Origin: RI-153 sp963752935
Lineage (GTDB): Bacteria > Chloroflexota > Anaerolineae > Caldilineales > Caldilineaceae
Direction: 5' to 3'
Length of the DNA: 64,000 nt
Assembly: GCA_963752935.1 (NCBI GenBank)
Contig: CAVWAL010000024.1
Coordinates: 248,001-312,000, forward strand
Shown here: positions 1 through 9,017 of the stretch, in pieces
Layout: the number at the start of each line of letters is the position of its first letter
Numbering within the stretch: the stretch's first letter is position 1
Notes under the pieces: model-generated
The model's database searches: none
What the model saw: the letters and a program-made list of their open reading frames with translations, nothing else
Told to the model about the DNA's origin: nothing
Program-made: the position numbers and the translations under genes

Positions 1-633
1 TTCTTATGGGCAGTGGGCACCATCGCCCGTGGCGGACTGGTGGCCAGCGTCAATGATATTGAAACCGGTGGTGTCACCAGCTTCGGCGCCGCCTGGGGTG
101 CCGGCTGGGCACGCGCCGGCAGCCTGCTCGGGATCAGCTTGATCCCGGCTATTCCCGGCCTGATCCTCTTTGTGGCCAGTGTTGCTTCGTTCGTCACTGC
201 CAGCGGCATGGCCGTCATCTTTGGCGGTAACACAGGCATGCCCTTCGGCGTAGGCGCCCTCTCGTTGCTCGGCGTGCTTGCCTGCATTGCCCTGCCCTTT
301 GCCCTGATTCTAGGGCTGTTACGCACCTTTGCCGAGCGGGCCTGTATGCTCGAAGGGCTGGGCGTCGTCGATTCCTATCGGCGGGGCACCAATGTGTTGA
401 TGGCCAATCTCGGCTCCGCTGCCCTGCTCTTCATCATCCAGATCGTGATCAGCGTGGTGGTTGGCATTGTGCTTCTGATCCCGGGGCTGATCGCAGCCCT
501 TTGCTTCTTGCTTTGGCCGTTGCTTTGGCTCTTCAACGGCGCGGTTGCTGCCTACTTCTCGTCGGTTTGGACGCTGGCCTGGCGCACATGGACGGGCGCC
601 ATCCCAAGCGAGATACAGAGCGGCATTGCCTAG
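1..633 (+). CDS. Multi-pass membrane protein, 5' end outside the window
   Basis: The frame is open from base 1, so the true start lies upstream; the GTG at 13 is only the first possible start inside the window. The visible ~210 residues contain several long hydrophobic stretches (from base 13: about residues 36-62, 80-104, 134-160 and 163-185), which predicts an integral inner-membrane protein. No catalytic motif, cysteine cluster or nucleotide-binding loop is visible. The Gly/Ala-rich loops and the overall pattern recall uncharacterised integral membrane proteins common in Chloroflexota, but I cannot assign a family. A strong hairpin follows the stop codon, so this is probably the last gene of its transcript. 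Confidence 0.75.
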   Translation, partial: FLWAVGTIARGGLVASVNDIETGGVTSFGAAWGAGWARAGSLLGISLIPAIPGLILFVASVASFVTASGMAVIFGGNTGMPFGVGALSLLGVLACIALPFALILGLLRTFAERACMLEGLGVVDSYRRGTNVLMANLGSAALLFIIQIVISVVVGIVLLIPGLIAALCFLLWPLLWLFNGAVAAYFSSVWTLAWRTWTGAIPSEIQSGIA

Positions 634-665
634 ATTTCCCTGTTCTCTATCCTGAATAGATCCAC

Positions 666-702
666 CCGGCGCATCTGCTGCAAGATGCGCCGGTCTTCTT
701 GT
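666..702 (+). terminator. Intrinsic terminator after the first membrane protein
   Basis: A perfect 11-bp stem (CCGGCGCATCT pairing with 683-693) with a 6-base loop is followed by the pyrimidine-rich tail TCTTCTTGT. It sits 33 bases after the stop codon and separates the first gene from the next. Confidence 0.75.
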
Positions 703-765
703 ATCCTGGCCCGCTTTCTGTCAAAATAGGATCGTCCCGATATCCCCTAGGAAGATGAGGAAACA

Positions 766-1770
766 GTGACGAATTCGCCTCTGCCCTGGTCGCAACCGGG
801 ATGGTTGCATAGCGCAACCTCCTGGATCGAAGAAACAGTACCGCTGTTAGGGCTTCAACGTACCGGAAGCATCGAACAACCGCACATTCGGCCCTGGTCC
901 ACCGTGCTGCAAATTCCCACGAATGAGGGAGTTCTCTTTTTTAAGGCAACGGCGCCTATGTTAGGCCACGAAGCAGCGCTGACCCGGGCCCTGGCGCGTT
1001 GGCGGCCAGACTGCATGCCCGCGGTCTTGGCCGTCGATGAGCAACGGGGCTGGTTGTTGATGCGCAGCAGCGGCGTCTCTCTGCGCAGCCTGATCCCACG
1101 TCCGGGCCAACTCGACCGCTGGCAACGCTGCTTAACCCTCTACGCCGAGGTGCAGATCGAGATGATCGAGCGGCAGGCGCAACTCGTCGATCTGAACGTG
1201 TTGGACAGACGGCTATCGGTACTGCCCGATCAGTTCGAGCGGCTGCTGGAAGATGTCGACGCCCTCTGCATCGAACACGAGGACGGTCTTTCCACCGATG
1301 AATACCGTCGGTTGCAGGCTCGCACCCCACGCTTCCGCCGCTTGTGTCAAAGGCTGGCAGAGTACGGCATCCCTGAAACGCTGCACCACGACGACTTTCA
1401 CGACGGCAATATCTTTGTCCACGAGGATCGGTACACCTTCACCGATTGGGGCGAAAGCTGCCTGGCTCATCCCTTTTTCTCACTGGTGGTGGCACTGCGC
1501 AGCATTGCCTATTCGCTCGATCTTGCCTCAAATGATCCGGCTCTTGACCAACTGCGCGATGCCTACCTGAGCGCCTGGAGCCGTTACGCCAGTTGGTCGG
1601 ATCTGCAGGCCGCCTTCGCCCTGGCCAATCGAGTGGGCATGGTCAACCGGGCCCTGACCTGGTATCTAGTCGTTTCGCACCTGGACGAACCGTATCACAG
1701 CGAACAGGCTGATGCCGTGCCCGGCTGGCTACACGAGTTCCTTAGCGCGGATGAAGCAGCGGAGGGTTAG
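766..1770 (+). CDS. Aminoglycoside phosphotransferase (APH)/choline-kinase fold protein
   Basis: A 334-residue protein with the kinase-like APH fold. Near residues 205-213 it has HHDDFHDGN, the catalytic loop HxDxxxxN, followed at about residue 225 by DWGE, the metal-binding Asp motif. A lysine in FFKAT near residue 60 could be the ATP-phosphate-binding lysine. This predicts ATP-dependent phosphorylation of a small molecule; the substrate cannot be read from sequence, and antibiotic resistance should not be assumed. The start is GTG with GAGG seven bases upstream. The stop lies four bases before the ATG of the methyltransferase, whose ribosome-binding site sits inside this gene, so the two are co-transcribed and probably translationally coupled. 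Confidence 0.8.
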   Translation: MTNSPLPWSQPGWLHSATSWIEETVPLLGLQRTGSIEQPHIRPWSTVLQIPTNEGVLFFKATAPMLGHEAALTRALARWRPDCMPAVLAVDEQRGWLLMRSSGVSLRSLIPRPGQLDRWQRCLTLYAEVQIEMIERQAQLVDLNVLDRRLSVLPDQFERLLEDVDALCIEHEDGLSTDEYRRLQARTPRFRRLCQRLAEYGIPETLHHDDFHDGNIFVHEDRYTFTDWGESCLAHPFFSLVVALRSIAYSLDLASNDPALDQLRDAYLSAWSRYASWSDLQAAFALANRVGMVNRALTWYLVVSHLDEPYHSEQADAVPGWLHEFLSADEAAEG

Positions 1771-1774
1771 TCTC

Positions 1775-2437
1775 ATGGATCGCACCCTGGTACAGCAGCG
1801 CTTCTGGCAGCCCATTTACAGTCGCTTTTCGTGGGCATATGACGCGGTGGACTGGTTCACCGGCAACACGACACACCGGTTGCGCCGCCGGATCGTGCCC
1901 TTCCTGCCCGAGGCCGGCAGCCGTCTACTGGAAGTCGGCATGGGCAGTGGAAAGCTGCACGTGGAATTGGCGCAGCGTTATGACATGGCCGGGATCGACC
2001 TGGCGCCCGGCATGGTCGAGTTGACGCGCCGGCGTCTCGGCCAACGCAGACTTTCGTCTCTGCTGGTTGTTGCGGATGCCTGTGCCATTCCCTGGCCCGA
2101 TGCGGCCTTCGATGCTGTCTTCTCGACCTTTGCCTTCAGCGCCATCCCCGATGCCGCGCGCGCCCTCGACGAAATGATCCGCGTCACCCGTCCAGGCGGC
2201 AAGGTGATTCTGGTTGACGCCGGCCGCGCAGAGGATGGCAACGCCGTGGCACACCTGCTGGCCCGCACCTGGGAACTGGTCGGAGACTACATGCGCGACG
2301 AGGCCGCTCTGATGACTGAGCGCGGCCTCGCCGTTCGTCGTCTCGATTTCGGCCCTTTTCACGCTGTCCATGTGGTTGTGGGGCAACTGGCCATCAGCGC
2401 CCACGCCACCGATCTTTGCGTGAACGCGGATCCATGA
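1775..2437 (+). CDS. Class I SAM-dependent methyltransferase (type 11 / UbiE-like)
   Basis: About 220 residues. The ATG at 1775 is chosen over an earlier in-frame ATG at 1712 because GGAGG lies just upstream (1761) and the earlier start would overlap the kinase-fold gene. Motif I is LLEVGMGSG at about residues 48-56, followed by the acidic GIDLAPGMVELT strand. Motif IV-like PDAAFDAVFSTFAFSAIPD and the post-I pattern RVTRPGGKVILVD are typical of UbiE/type 11 enzymes acting on small or lipid substrates. The acceptor is unknown. It forms a two-gene unit with the upstream APH-fold protein. Its 3' end overlaps the convergent secreted protein by 44 bases. Confidence 0.85.
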   Translation: MDRTLVQQRFWQPIYSRFSWAYDAVDWFTGNTTHRLRRRIVPFLPEAGSRLLEVGMGSGKLHVELAQRYDMAGIDLAPGMVELTRRRLGQRRLSSLLVVADACAIPWPDAAFDAVFSTFAFSAIPDAARALDEMIRVTRPGGKVILVDAGRAEDGNAVAHLLARTWELVGDYMRDEAALMTERGLAVRRLDFGPFHAVHVVVGQLAISAHATDLCVNADP

Positions 2438-3344
2438 AATCACCGCGATCACGGATGGCGGCGCGCACTTCATTCGTTTTGACAGTGCCCAATGCGTCGC
2501 CATTATGCAATGCCGGTAAATTGCCCCGGCCGGCCCGGTTGGCCTCACGGTAGAGCGCCAACAGATTCGGATCAACGCAGACGCCTTCCAACTGGACAGA
2601 GTAGCCGGACGCAACGCTGTCATCGCGCGTGTAACCGAGCGTGATCCGTTCTTCAGACGCATAGAGCACCAGCGCAGTGAAACCTGGCCCATAGATCTGA
2701 GCGTTTCGGCTGGGAAACGAAATAGATTCCCCTGCTGCCGCCGCCATCCCTAGCAGCGAAACATCCCGCTTGGTCAGCGCATCCGCACGACAGCCGTGAG
2801 TGCCACAAGCCCAGTTCCAATCAAAGACCCGATGTGTCGACGAAAAGACCGGCGTACGGGAATCCGCAAAGAGGCCCGGAAACTGCGGCGGATCGCCGTC
2901 ACTGGCGCCGTTGATGGTGACCAGGCCCAAGGTCGCGCCGACTTCGACATATCCCCGTAGCGCCAGATTGAGATCACCGTGCAACTCGTCGGGATGATCC
3001 GCGGGCGGAGCCAGCACGGGGATCAGTGTGTAAGTGCGCCGGGACGTGGTTGGACAGGTGAACGTCGGTATATCGGTGGCCACTGGTACCGGCGTCAGGG
3101 TTGGGTCAGGTGCTGCGGTAGCAGGCGACGGAGCACCGTCAAAAAGCGAGGGAAGATAGAGGACGCTGGTCATAGCGGGAAGGGTGCCTGGCGGCGTCGT
3201 GGGATCTGCATCGGCCAGGGTCGGTTGTACTGTGAATGTGATCAGGATGCTGAAAACGAAGATGGCGATGATCGGCGTCGACCTGCGTATGCCAGGGGCG
3301 CGCTCGCCGCGGGTGCGTCGATCAGGGGTTGTGGATGGCGACAT
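2394..3344 (-). CDS. Secreted or surface-anchored protein of unknown function
   Basis: A 316-residue protein with an Arg-rich N-terminus, then one hydrophobic segment (about residues 23-42, TPIIAIFVFSILITFTVQP) ending at a possible signal-peptidase site near ADAD. A Thr/Pro/Ala linker follows (residues ~45-95), then a mixed globular region with several cysteines, including WACGTHGC and a single C in EGVCVD. AGGAG lies six bases before the ATG. This linker style recurs in other envelope proteins of this window (9018-10835, 18794-21421). I do not recognise the globular part. The 3' end overlaps the convergent methyltransferase. Confidence 0.6.
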   Translation of the reverse strand: MSPSTTPDRRTRGERAPGIRRSTPIIAIFVFSILITFTVQPTLADADPTTPPGTLPAMTSVLYLPSLFDGAPSPATAAPDPTLTPVPVATDIPTFTCPTTSRRTYTLIPVLAPPADHPDELHGDLNLALRGYVEVGATLGLVTINGASDGDPPQFPGLFADSRTPVFSSTHRVFDWNWACGTHGCRADALTKRDVSLLGMAAAAGESISFPSRNAQIYGPGFTALVLYASEERITLGYTRDDSVASGYSVQLEGVCVDPNLLALYREANRAGRGNLPALHNGDALGTVKTNEVRAAIRDRGDFMDPRSRKDRWRGR

Positions 3345-3397
3345 GGTATCTCCTAACGGGGTTGTTAGTCCACCGTCATGGAGTCATCGCCTCCATG

Positions 3398-4147
3398 CTA
3401 CGGCAGACGGAATTCCGGGCCTGGGCGACTGTCCAGCGCGCCGCCCAGGTTGACCAATGTTGCTGCAATCCGGCGCAGACAGCCGGGCAGGTCGGTGCGC
3501 ACCTGTTCGCTGTGTAGATCGAGCATTGTCCAGCGCGCTGGGGGCACCACAAAGCGGGCTTCTTGTGCGCTCTCGTCGTCGACCAGATAGATGCCCAGGT
3601 ATCCTCCGCGTACCCGCAGCGTGATGTCCACCGGCCACTCGCCGGCCAGCCGATTCGCCAATGGACGCAGCCGGTTGGCGTGTAATGCCTGCCACAACGC
3701 CTCGAAACTATCTTCCTGGCCGAAGAGATCGGTGACGTCTGTGGCATTGACAAGGCGTTCAAACGTGGTGTGGATGAACGTGATCCTGCGCAGGCGGGCG
3801 GCGCGGATAGGTCTATCTAAGCGGACAAGCGGACCCAGGTCAATGCGAAAGTAGTAATCCTCGGCGCGAGGGTGGGTCGCCTCATGGGGAAGCAATTGGG
3901 CGCGCGTCGCCAGTTGATAGCGCCGAATCGGCGCATAGTAACTGATCGTGTGCGCTTCGGGTGCAGGGCCAAATGCGCCGGTCTGGTAAAAAGCCATGTA
4001 GTGTGCCCCAATCCGGCGCGGGGCGCGGCGTTGTGGAATCCGATACCAGCCGTCGGAGGCGGCGCGGCGCAGATCTTCCTGGTTATTGAGAACGGCCACC
4101 AACACAGTACGACGACGAATGTGGGGATCGGAGTAGTCCTGGCTCAT
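3398..4147 (-). CDS. Hypothetical protein
   Basis: About 249 residues from the ATG at 4147 (MSQDYSD), chosen because GGGAG lies nine bases upstream; an in-frame ATG at 4195 has no visible ribosome-binding site. The protein is soluble, rich in Arg, Tyr and Phe, with no signal peptide or membrane helix. It starts with a beta/alpha pattern (RRTVLVAVLNNQEDLRRA) and has aromatic motifs such as WYRIP, HYMAFYQT and ISYYAP. That opening resembles proteins that bind or modify nucleic acids in some Chloroflexota, but I do not recognise the family. It sits between the secreted protein and uvsE on the same strand, possibly in one transcript. Confidence 0.6.
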   Translation of the reverse strand: MSQDYSDPHIRRRTVLVAVLNNQEDLRRAASDGWYRIPQRRAPRRIGAHYMAFYQTGAFGPAPEAHTISYYAPIRRYQLATRAQLLPHEATHPRAEDYYFRIDLGPLVRLDRPIRAARLRRITFIHTTFERLVNATDVTDLFGQEDSFEALWQALHANRLRPLANRLAGEWPVDITLRVRGGYLGIYLVDDESAQEARFVVPPARWTMLDLHSEQVRTDLPGCLRRIAATLVNLGGALDSRPGPEFRLP

Positions 4148-4221
4148 GTTAAGGCTCCCAATCGATAGTGCAGTGTGCAGGATGGAAAGATACATGTACC
4201 AAGAGAAACGCTTGGCAGAAG

Positions 4222-5291
4222 TCAGCCGATCATCAAGGAAAGTTTCGGCGCAAAACGTTTGATCTGGTCGCGCAGCCGCAACAGCGCGATGTCTTTGGCT
4301 TTGGCTTCTAGCATTACGTCGAAGGGACGCAGACCCAGCCTCAGCGCTTGTGAGAGCAGATCGATTACCTCAAATGGGTGCAAGAAATCACTGTGTTGGT
4401 TGGGCAGTGGCGGTTGTAAATGCACTCCTCCATTGCGGAAGAGGGTTCGGACCTCAGTGCGCGGGCTGCTAATGTGGATTTTGGGGCGTTCCTGGTGCGG
4501 CCAGGTGGAAAGGGCCAGCCGGAGTCCATCGATCAGAGGTATCCCCAGCGGATCGAAGCAACGGTGATGCAGCATGTCGAAGACGATGCGCAGGCCGGTG
4601 CGCTGGTAGATCCAGAGGGCATCCTGCAAGTGATAGCGCCGGTCATCGTGCTCCAGCACCAATCGTTCGCGCACAGGATCAGGCAGCAAGTTGACCTGGC
4701 GCACAAACCGTTCGCGCCCGGCGGACAGATCGCCGTGCACGCCGCCCACGTGGACGACGATCACCGACTCTGTGCCCAGCCCCATGCCGCGCCGATCAGA
4801 TCGGCGGCGGCGCTCACTTCGATCACCGAGCGCTGCACCCAGTGGTCATCAGGGCTGTTTAGCTGTACGTAAAATCCAGGATGAAGGGTGAGGCGCAGCC
4901 CCTGCCGGCGCGCCAGATCGCCTATGGCGGCCAATTCCAGATCGCAGTCGTCGAGTTGATGGTGAAAGTCGGGCAGGCCGGGATGGGTGAGATAGGGGGC
5001 CAATTGCCCGGCCATGCGGTAGAACTTAATGCGCCGCTGCGCCAGGTAGAGGAAGATGTCGCGCAGATAGGCCAGGCTGACGCTCAAGTGAGGACGGTTG
5101 TGCCAGCGCCTGCTATCGTGAGATGGCAGATTCGGCGCGCCGACAACTTTCACCGGGAAGCCCAGCCGAAACCGCGGTTCAGTCGATGGCGCTGAGGCGA
5201 CCACCGGGTCAACCAATGAGTCAAGCGGCAACGTCCTATCCTGTCTCGATGGGTTGGATGGCCCAGGCGACGACGTCCAGTCGGCGGGCAA
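4222..5291 (-). CDS. uvsE: UV damage endonuclease UvsE/UvdE, split by a one-base frameshift
   Basis: UvsE nicks DNA 5' to UV photoproducts in an excision-repair route independent of UvrABC. The N-terminal part (5291-4761) has FYRMAGQLAPYLTHP, where the family has YRxSSxLxP, then the metal-site region LTLHPGFYVQLNSPDDHW. The C-terminal part (4785-4222) starts GLGTESVIVVHVGG, then LVLEHDDR, FDMLHHRC and PKIHISSP, all family hallmarks. The halves are in different frames and meet at 4781-4790. Adding one base in the GGCATGGGG run on the minus strand would give DLIGAAMGLGTESV, a natural join of ~355 residues. The start at 5291 lies inside the DUF2071 gene, so a TTG or GTG near 5219-5200 may be the true start. 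Confidence 0.75.
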
Positions 5292-6030
5292 AGTGCAAGA
5301 GTGGCTGACAATCGGGCAAGTGCAGCCCTGCCGCTTCTGCCAGGGTGTTGATCGAGAAATCGGCCTGCGCCGGTTGTATGGGCCACGGACGATGATGGAT
5401 CTCGCCGCGGTAGATGCGTCCTTGCTTGTTGACGCTGTAGAGCGCGTACCGTTCGATCAACCAGTGTTCAAACGTCCCGGGGCGGACCTGCCGAACCGGC
5501 CCAACCGGGGCGTAACTGCCCAGCAACTCAGCCGGGAAAGCGCCGCCGTGGGTGCGCCGGCTGTGATAGTGGATGGTCTCGTCGCCGCTGTTGACCGTCA
5601 GTCCCATGCGTGCACGAAAGTAGGGAAGGTAGAAATAGGCGCGCGCCAGGCTGACGGCCACCGGGTTGCCCGCATCCAGGCTGAAGAAAAAGACGCCGGG
5701 GCGGTCGCCAACGCGGACGTATGTACGCACGTTGAGTTCGGGGAAGTGAGAAAGCCAGGGCGTTGCCGGCAGATAACGGGGACGCACATGACTCATGCGA
5801 AAGGGGACTACGGCCAGCCAGGCTTCGCCATCGTAGGTGTCGAGGGTCAGGCCGGGGGGAATCAGCGGCCCGATCTGATCGATGGGCAGTGGCCAATGGG
5901 CGAAGAGAAGATCATGCCACCGTTGCGCCATGATCCACGGGCGGCTCGGCATAGGCCAGGGGCGGTGATCGACCATGGCAAAGGGGTTGTTCGGGTTTGC
6001 CTTTTGATCACCACCGGCGGTTTTGCGCAT
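5236..6030 (-). CDS. DUF2071 family protein (YqjF-like)
   Basis: A 264-residue protein with the full DUF2071 pattern: RPWIMAQRWHDLLFAHWPLP near residues 31-50, then IPPGLTLDTYDGEAWLAVVPF, FPELNVRTYVR and GVFFFSLDAGN, and the late ERYALYSVNKQGRIYRGEIHHRPWPIQPA. The biochemical role is not established; the fold is related to acetoacetate-decarboxylase-like barrels. An alternative start at 5976 would leave the domain intact. Its 3' end overlaps the beginning of uvsE by up to 56 bases, so the two are probably one transcript. Confidence 0.85.
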   Translation of the reverse strand: MRKTAGGDQKANPNNPFAMVDHRPWPMPSRPWIMAQRWHDLLFAHWPLPIDQIGPLIPPGLTLDTYDGEAWLAVVPFRMSHVRPRYLPATPWLSHFPELNVRTYVRVGDRPGVFFFSLDAGNPVAVSLARAYFYLPYFRARMGLTVNSGDETIHYHSRRTHGGAFPAELLGSYAPVGPVRQVRPGTFEHWLIERYALYSVNKQGRIYRGEIHHRPWPIQPAQADFSINTLAEAAGLHLPDCQPLLHFARRLDVVAWAIQPIETG

Positions 6031-6049
6031 TGCTCCGTCTTTCGGCTGC

Positions 6050-6084
6050 TACCTGCCGGCCGGCGCTTCGCCGGCCGGCAGGTA
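6050..6084. repeat. Perfect 16-bp hairpin with a 3-base loop
   Basis: TACCTGCCGGCCGGCG is followed by loop CTT and its exact reverse complement. It lies between the end of the DUF2207 gene and the start of the DUF2071 gene. There is no U-tract on either side, so it is either a weak or factor-assisted terminator or a REP-like palindrome. Confidence 0.7.
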
Positions 6085-6100
6085 TGAACTGTTGACTGTT

Positions 6101-8920
6101 TTAGCGGAAACCGCGGCGCCCGCCGCCGCTGCTGCGTCGCGAACTGCTCGACCGAGAGGAAGAGGATCGGCTGCTCGAAGACCGGCTGAAAGATCGACTC
6201 GATCCCCAACTGGAAGAGGAACTGCCTCTGCCGCCGCGGGTACTGCTGCTGCCGCCACCCGACGACGTAGACCTGAGGATCTCGCCCAATACATCGAAGG
6301 TAGAGGCCGTCCCTCTTTGGATGTTGGAGAAAGGTGTGCCGGCTGCACGCGTGTTCGTTGCCACGGCCAGTACCTGCCCCAACTGAGCGCTGCTCTGGTT
6401 GAGGCGTGAGCCAAGGCTCTCACTCGCCCGGTTCAGCGATCTGCCGATCGACTGGCTTTCGGGCACTGTCAGGACCGGCCTGTGCGCCGAAGATGGCATG
6501 GATGGCAAAGTCGTTACCGGCTCACCGGATGACTGCGGCTCGGGCTGCGTGCTGGGGCGACTCATCGTGCGTCTCCAGATCGGACCAGCCGACCACGTGG
6601 GGACACGTGTCCCCAATTCCGCCGCGCTCTTGAGGACAACTTCCTCTAGATCAAAGGCCACGGCATAGGCAAAGTAGCGATCCAGGATCTTCTGCGCATC
6701 CTCGACGCTGGCGTACTGTTTGAGGTTGGCAAGGTAGCGACGGAACGCCCGCCAATATTGTGCTTCCTCTACGCCCGAATCGCTGCGCCGCGGCATGTAG
6801 CGGCTCACCCACATCAGGGCGCCGCCTAGCACCAGGAAGGCAAAGGCCGGTCCCAGCGCCAACCAGCCGAGCCGGGATGCATAGCCCACGGCCAGGAAGA
6901 GGGCCAGGACCACGGCGAGGATCACGGCCCATTGTCCCCACACCAGCCAGCGCCGCTGTGCAGTGCCCGGCAGATCGTCGAAGTAGATGTCGACACTTTC
7001 GCCCATTCTGGCATAGGTCGTGGGCAACGCCTTGACGAACGCCGGCTCGATCTGCGCAAAGGGCACGTCCCGTTCGGTGCTCAACACCGAATCGAGCACC
7101 GTGTACAAATGGCGAAGATGCGCCGGCAGCGAGTCAAGTGATTGGGTTGGATTGCTGACCTGACGCACACTCATGCCGCCTTCCAGATCGATTTCCAGGA
7201 AGCCCAGGCTGGCCAGATGGAACAGACCCGCCAATGCGCCTTTGGTGCTCGGCTGTTCGTCGAGCAGGTAAGCTACCAGCCCGGGCGCCAGATCCGAAGG
7301 CGGTTCGGTCAGATAGTCGGCAACTTCGGCCACCGGTTTGTCGCGGCCCCAGGTATACCAGATGAGGTAGAGACCGGCGAGCCCCAGAACGAGGATGAAT
7401 AGAGTTGCCGTGACAAAGCCGATCTGCAGGCGGGCGTCGGCCTGCTGCGCTTGGGCAGCCAGGGCCAGGGTGCGTTCGATCTCCTGCTGCCAGAGCGGCG
7501 TTTCGGCATCGGTGGCATTTTCCGGCATTTCGACGGTCACTTCCCACGCCTGCCCTGGTTCCACCGTCCCGTTGTAGGGGATGCGCAGCGCGCCGTCTTC
7601 TTGTATATCAACCGGGCCGCCCGTCACGCGCAACGCATTGGGGCGCACGCCTGGCGGTGGATAGAGGTAGAGGGCGGCGGTTTCGACGGGGGCCTGCCGG
7701 TTGGGGTAGACCGCCGTCCACACCAGTCGTTGAGCGTTGTCGAGTTGCTGAATGGCTCCTTCGACGCGGTAACGGATGACGAAGATGCTCTGTTCCCCGC
7801 GTACCAGCGGCGGATAGGCCCAATCGATGGAAACACCACCGGCGGCGCGTTCGTCAAAGACGAGTTCGTACTCACTGTTGTAGGTGACCCAGTTGGGGCT
7901 GCGGTCGTTCTGTGTGATGCGAACGCAGTACTCACAGTTGGATCGGGTTTCCACGAAGCGCTGATCGCCTTCGTAGACTTCCACGCTTTCGATGTCGTCC
8001 AGGAAGCGCGTGGAGATGGTGCGGTTGCTTCCGTAGAGGGCGCCCGCTTCCACGGCGACGGCGTGAACCTCTTCCACAAGCAGCGAGCCGTCCTCCTGAA
8101 TGCGGATGGTCGTTTCCAGGGCGGGCAGCGAGAGTTCCAGAGCCGCGCTGTCTTCGGCGATCTGCCACATGCTGGGGCCGGCGGCTACCATCTCAGAGGG
8201 GAAGCCGACCTGCACCTGGAATCCTTGACCATCAGGCAATGATTCGGTGAGATCGAAGATTACCTGATCGGCTGTGGATGGGACGATGAGCGGGTTGGAC
8301 ATGCCGCTCATGGCATAGCGCACATCGAACTCAGAACCGTATGCCTCTGTGGGCAGGTCGTCCACCGAGACCGGTTCGGGCAGCGTCACCGTCACTTGCG
8401 CCGACTCAATGGGAACGCCATTGCGATCGGCGGGGATGGCGCGCCACTCCAAAATATTGCCTTCTGGGTAGATCCACAATCCGCCGAAGACTTCGTATTC
8501 CATCACGAAGGTACGGACTTCGCCCGGCTCTGTGGGGCTGTAGGCCCAATCTACGAAAATGGTATTGCCTTCGCGTGACGTGGCGAAGGTGTAGGGCAGG
8601 GGTGAGTCTACGTCTACCTGGGTGGCGTTGACGTACTCGACTTCGGTGCCTGCCAGTAGTTCATAGATCTGGATGCTGCCAATCGACTCGGTAAGATCTG
8701 TGGGGATCTCGGCGAAGGCAGTCTGAAACTCCTCGTTGAAGCGAATTTGCTGGGTCTCACGCACCAGAAATGCGCCGTCCGGCTGGATTTGAATGTTGAC
8801 GTCGTAGTGAAGATAGGTAACTGGAGCGTCCTGTGCTAATGCCGTTGCCGCCCCCAGGGGCACACAAATGGCGCAGATCAGCAGGCAAAAAGCCAGTTGG
8901 CGTATTCGTATGAAACTCAT
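6101..8920 (-). CDS. DUF2207 family membrane protein
   Basis: A 939-residue protein. The signal peptide is residues 1-29 (ending ATALAQ). Two successive outside beta-rich regions follow (~30-255 and ~265-475), both with the DUF2207 pattern of an Ile/Val-rich strand, a DGS or DGA turn and E-x-x-x-V. A membrane helix lies near 502-525, ending YLIWYTWGRDKP, where the family has WxxxGRDP. A cytoplasmic region is followed by two more helices (~665-710), and the protein ends in a long Ser/Arg/Gly tail. Family members usually end in a Gly-rich tail; here it is Ser/Arg-rich and positively charged. The apparent duplication of the outside domain is also notable. GGGAG lies just upstream of the ATG. Function is unknown, but the layout fits an envelope protein. 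Confidence 0.85.
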   Translation of the reverse strand: MSFIRIRQLAFCLLICAICVPLGAATALAQDAPVTYLHYDVNIQIQPDGAFLVRETQQIRFNEEFQTAFAEIPTDLTESIGSIQIYELLAGTEVEYVNATQVDVDSPLPYTFATSREGNTIFVDWAYSPTEPGEVRTFVMEYEVFGGLWIYPEGNILEWRAIPADRNGVPIESAQVTVTLPEPVSVDDLPTEAYGSEFDVRYAMSGMSNPLIVPSTADQVIFDLTESLPDGQGFQVQVGFPSEMVAAGPSMWQIAEDSAALELSLPALETTIRIQEDGSLLVEEVHAVAVEAGALYGSNRTISTRFLDDIESVEVYEGDQRFVETRSNCEYCVRITQNDRSPNWVTYNSEYELVFDERAAGGVSIDWAYPPLVRGEQSIFVIRYRVEGAIQQLDNAQRLVWTAVYPNRQAPVETAALYLYPPPGVRPNALRVTGGPVDIQEDGALRIPYNGTVEPGQAWEVTVEMPENATDAETPLWQQEIERTLALAAQAQQADARLQIGFVTATLFILVLGLAGLYLIWYTWGRDKPVAEVADYLTEPPSDLAPGLVAYLLDEQPSTKGALAGLFHLASLGFLEIDLEGGMSVRQVSNPTQSLDSLPAHLRHLYTVLDSVLSTERDVPFAQIEPAFVKALPTTYARMGESVDIYFDDLPGTAQRRWLVWGQWAVILAVVLALFLAVGYASRLGWLALGPAFAFLVLGGALMWVSRYMPRRSDSGVEEAQYWRAFRRYLANLKQYASVEDAQKILDRYFAYAVAFDLEEVVLKSAAELGTRVPTWSAGPIWRRTMSRPSTQPEPQSSGEPVTTLPSMPSSAHRPVLTVPESQSIGRSLNRASESLGSRLNQSSAQLGQVLAVATNTRAAGTPFSNIQRGTASTFDVLGEILRSTSSGGGSSSTRGGRGSSSSSWGSSRSFSRSSSSRSSSSRSSSSRRSSGGGRRGFR

Positions 8921-9017
8921 CCGTGCATACTCCCATGCTTAATAACGGTCAAAAATGAGCAGGTTAATGATGATAGGTTTGTAGCAGTTCACCTGAATAG
9001 ATACTGTGGTTTTTCTA

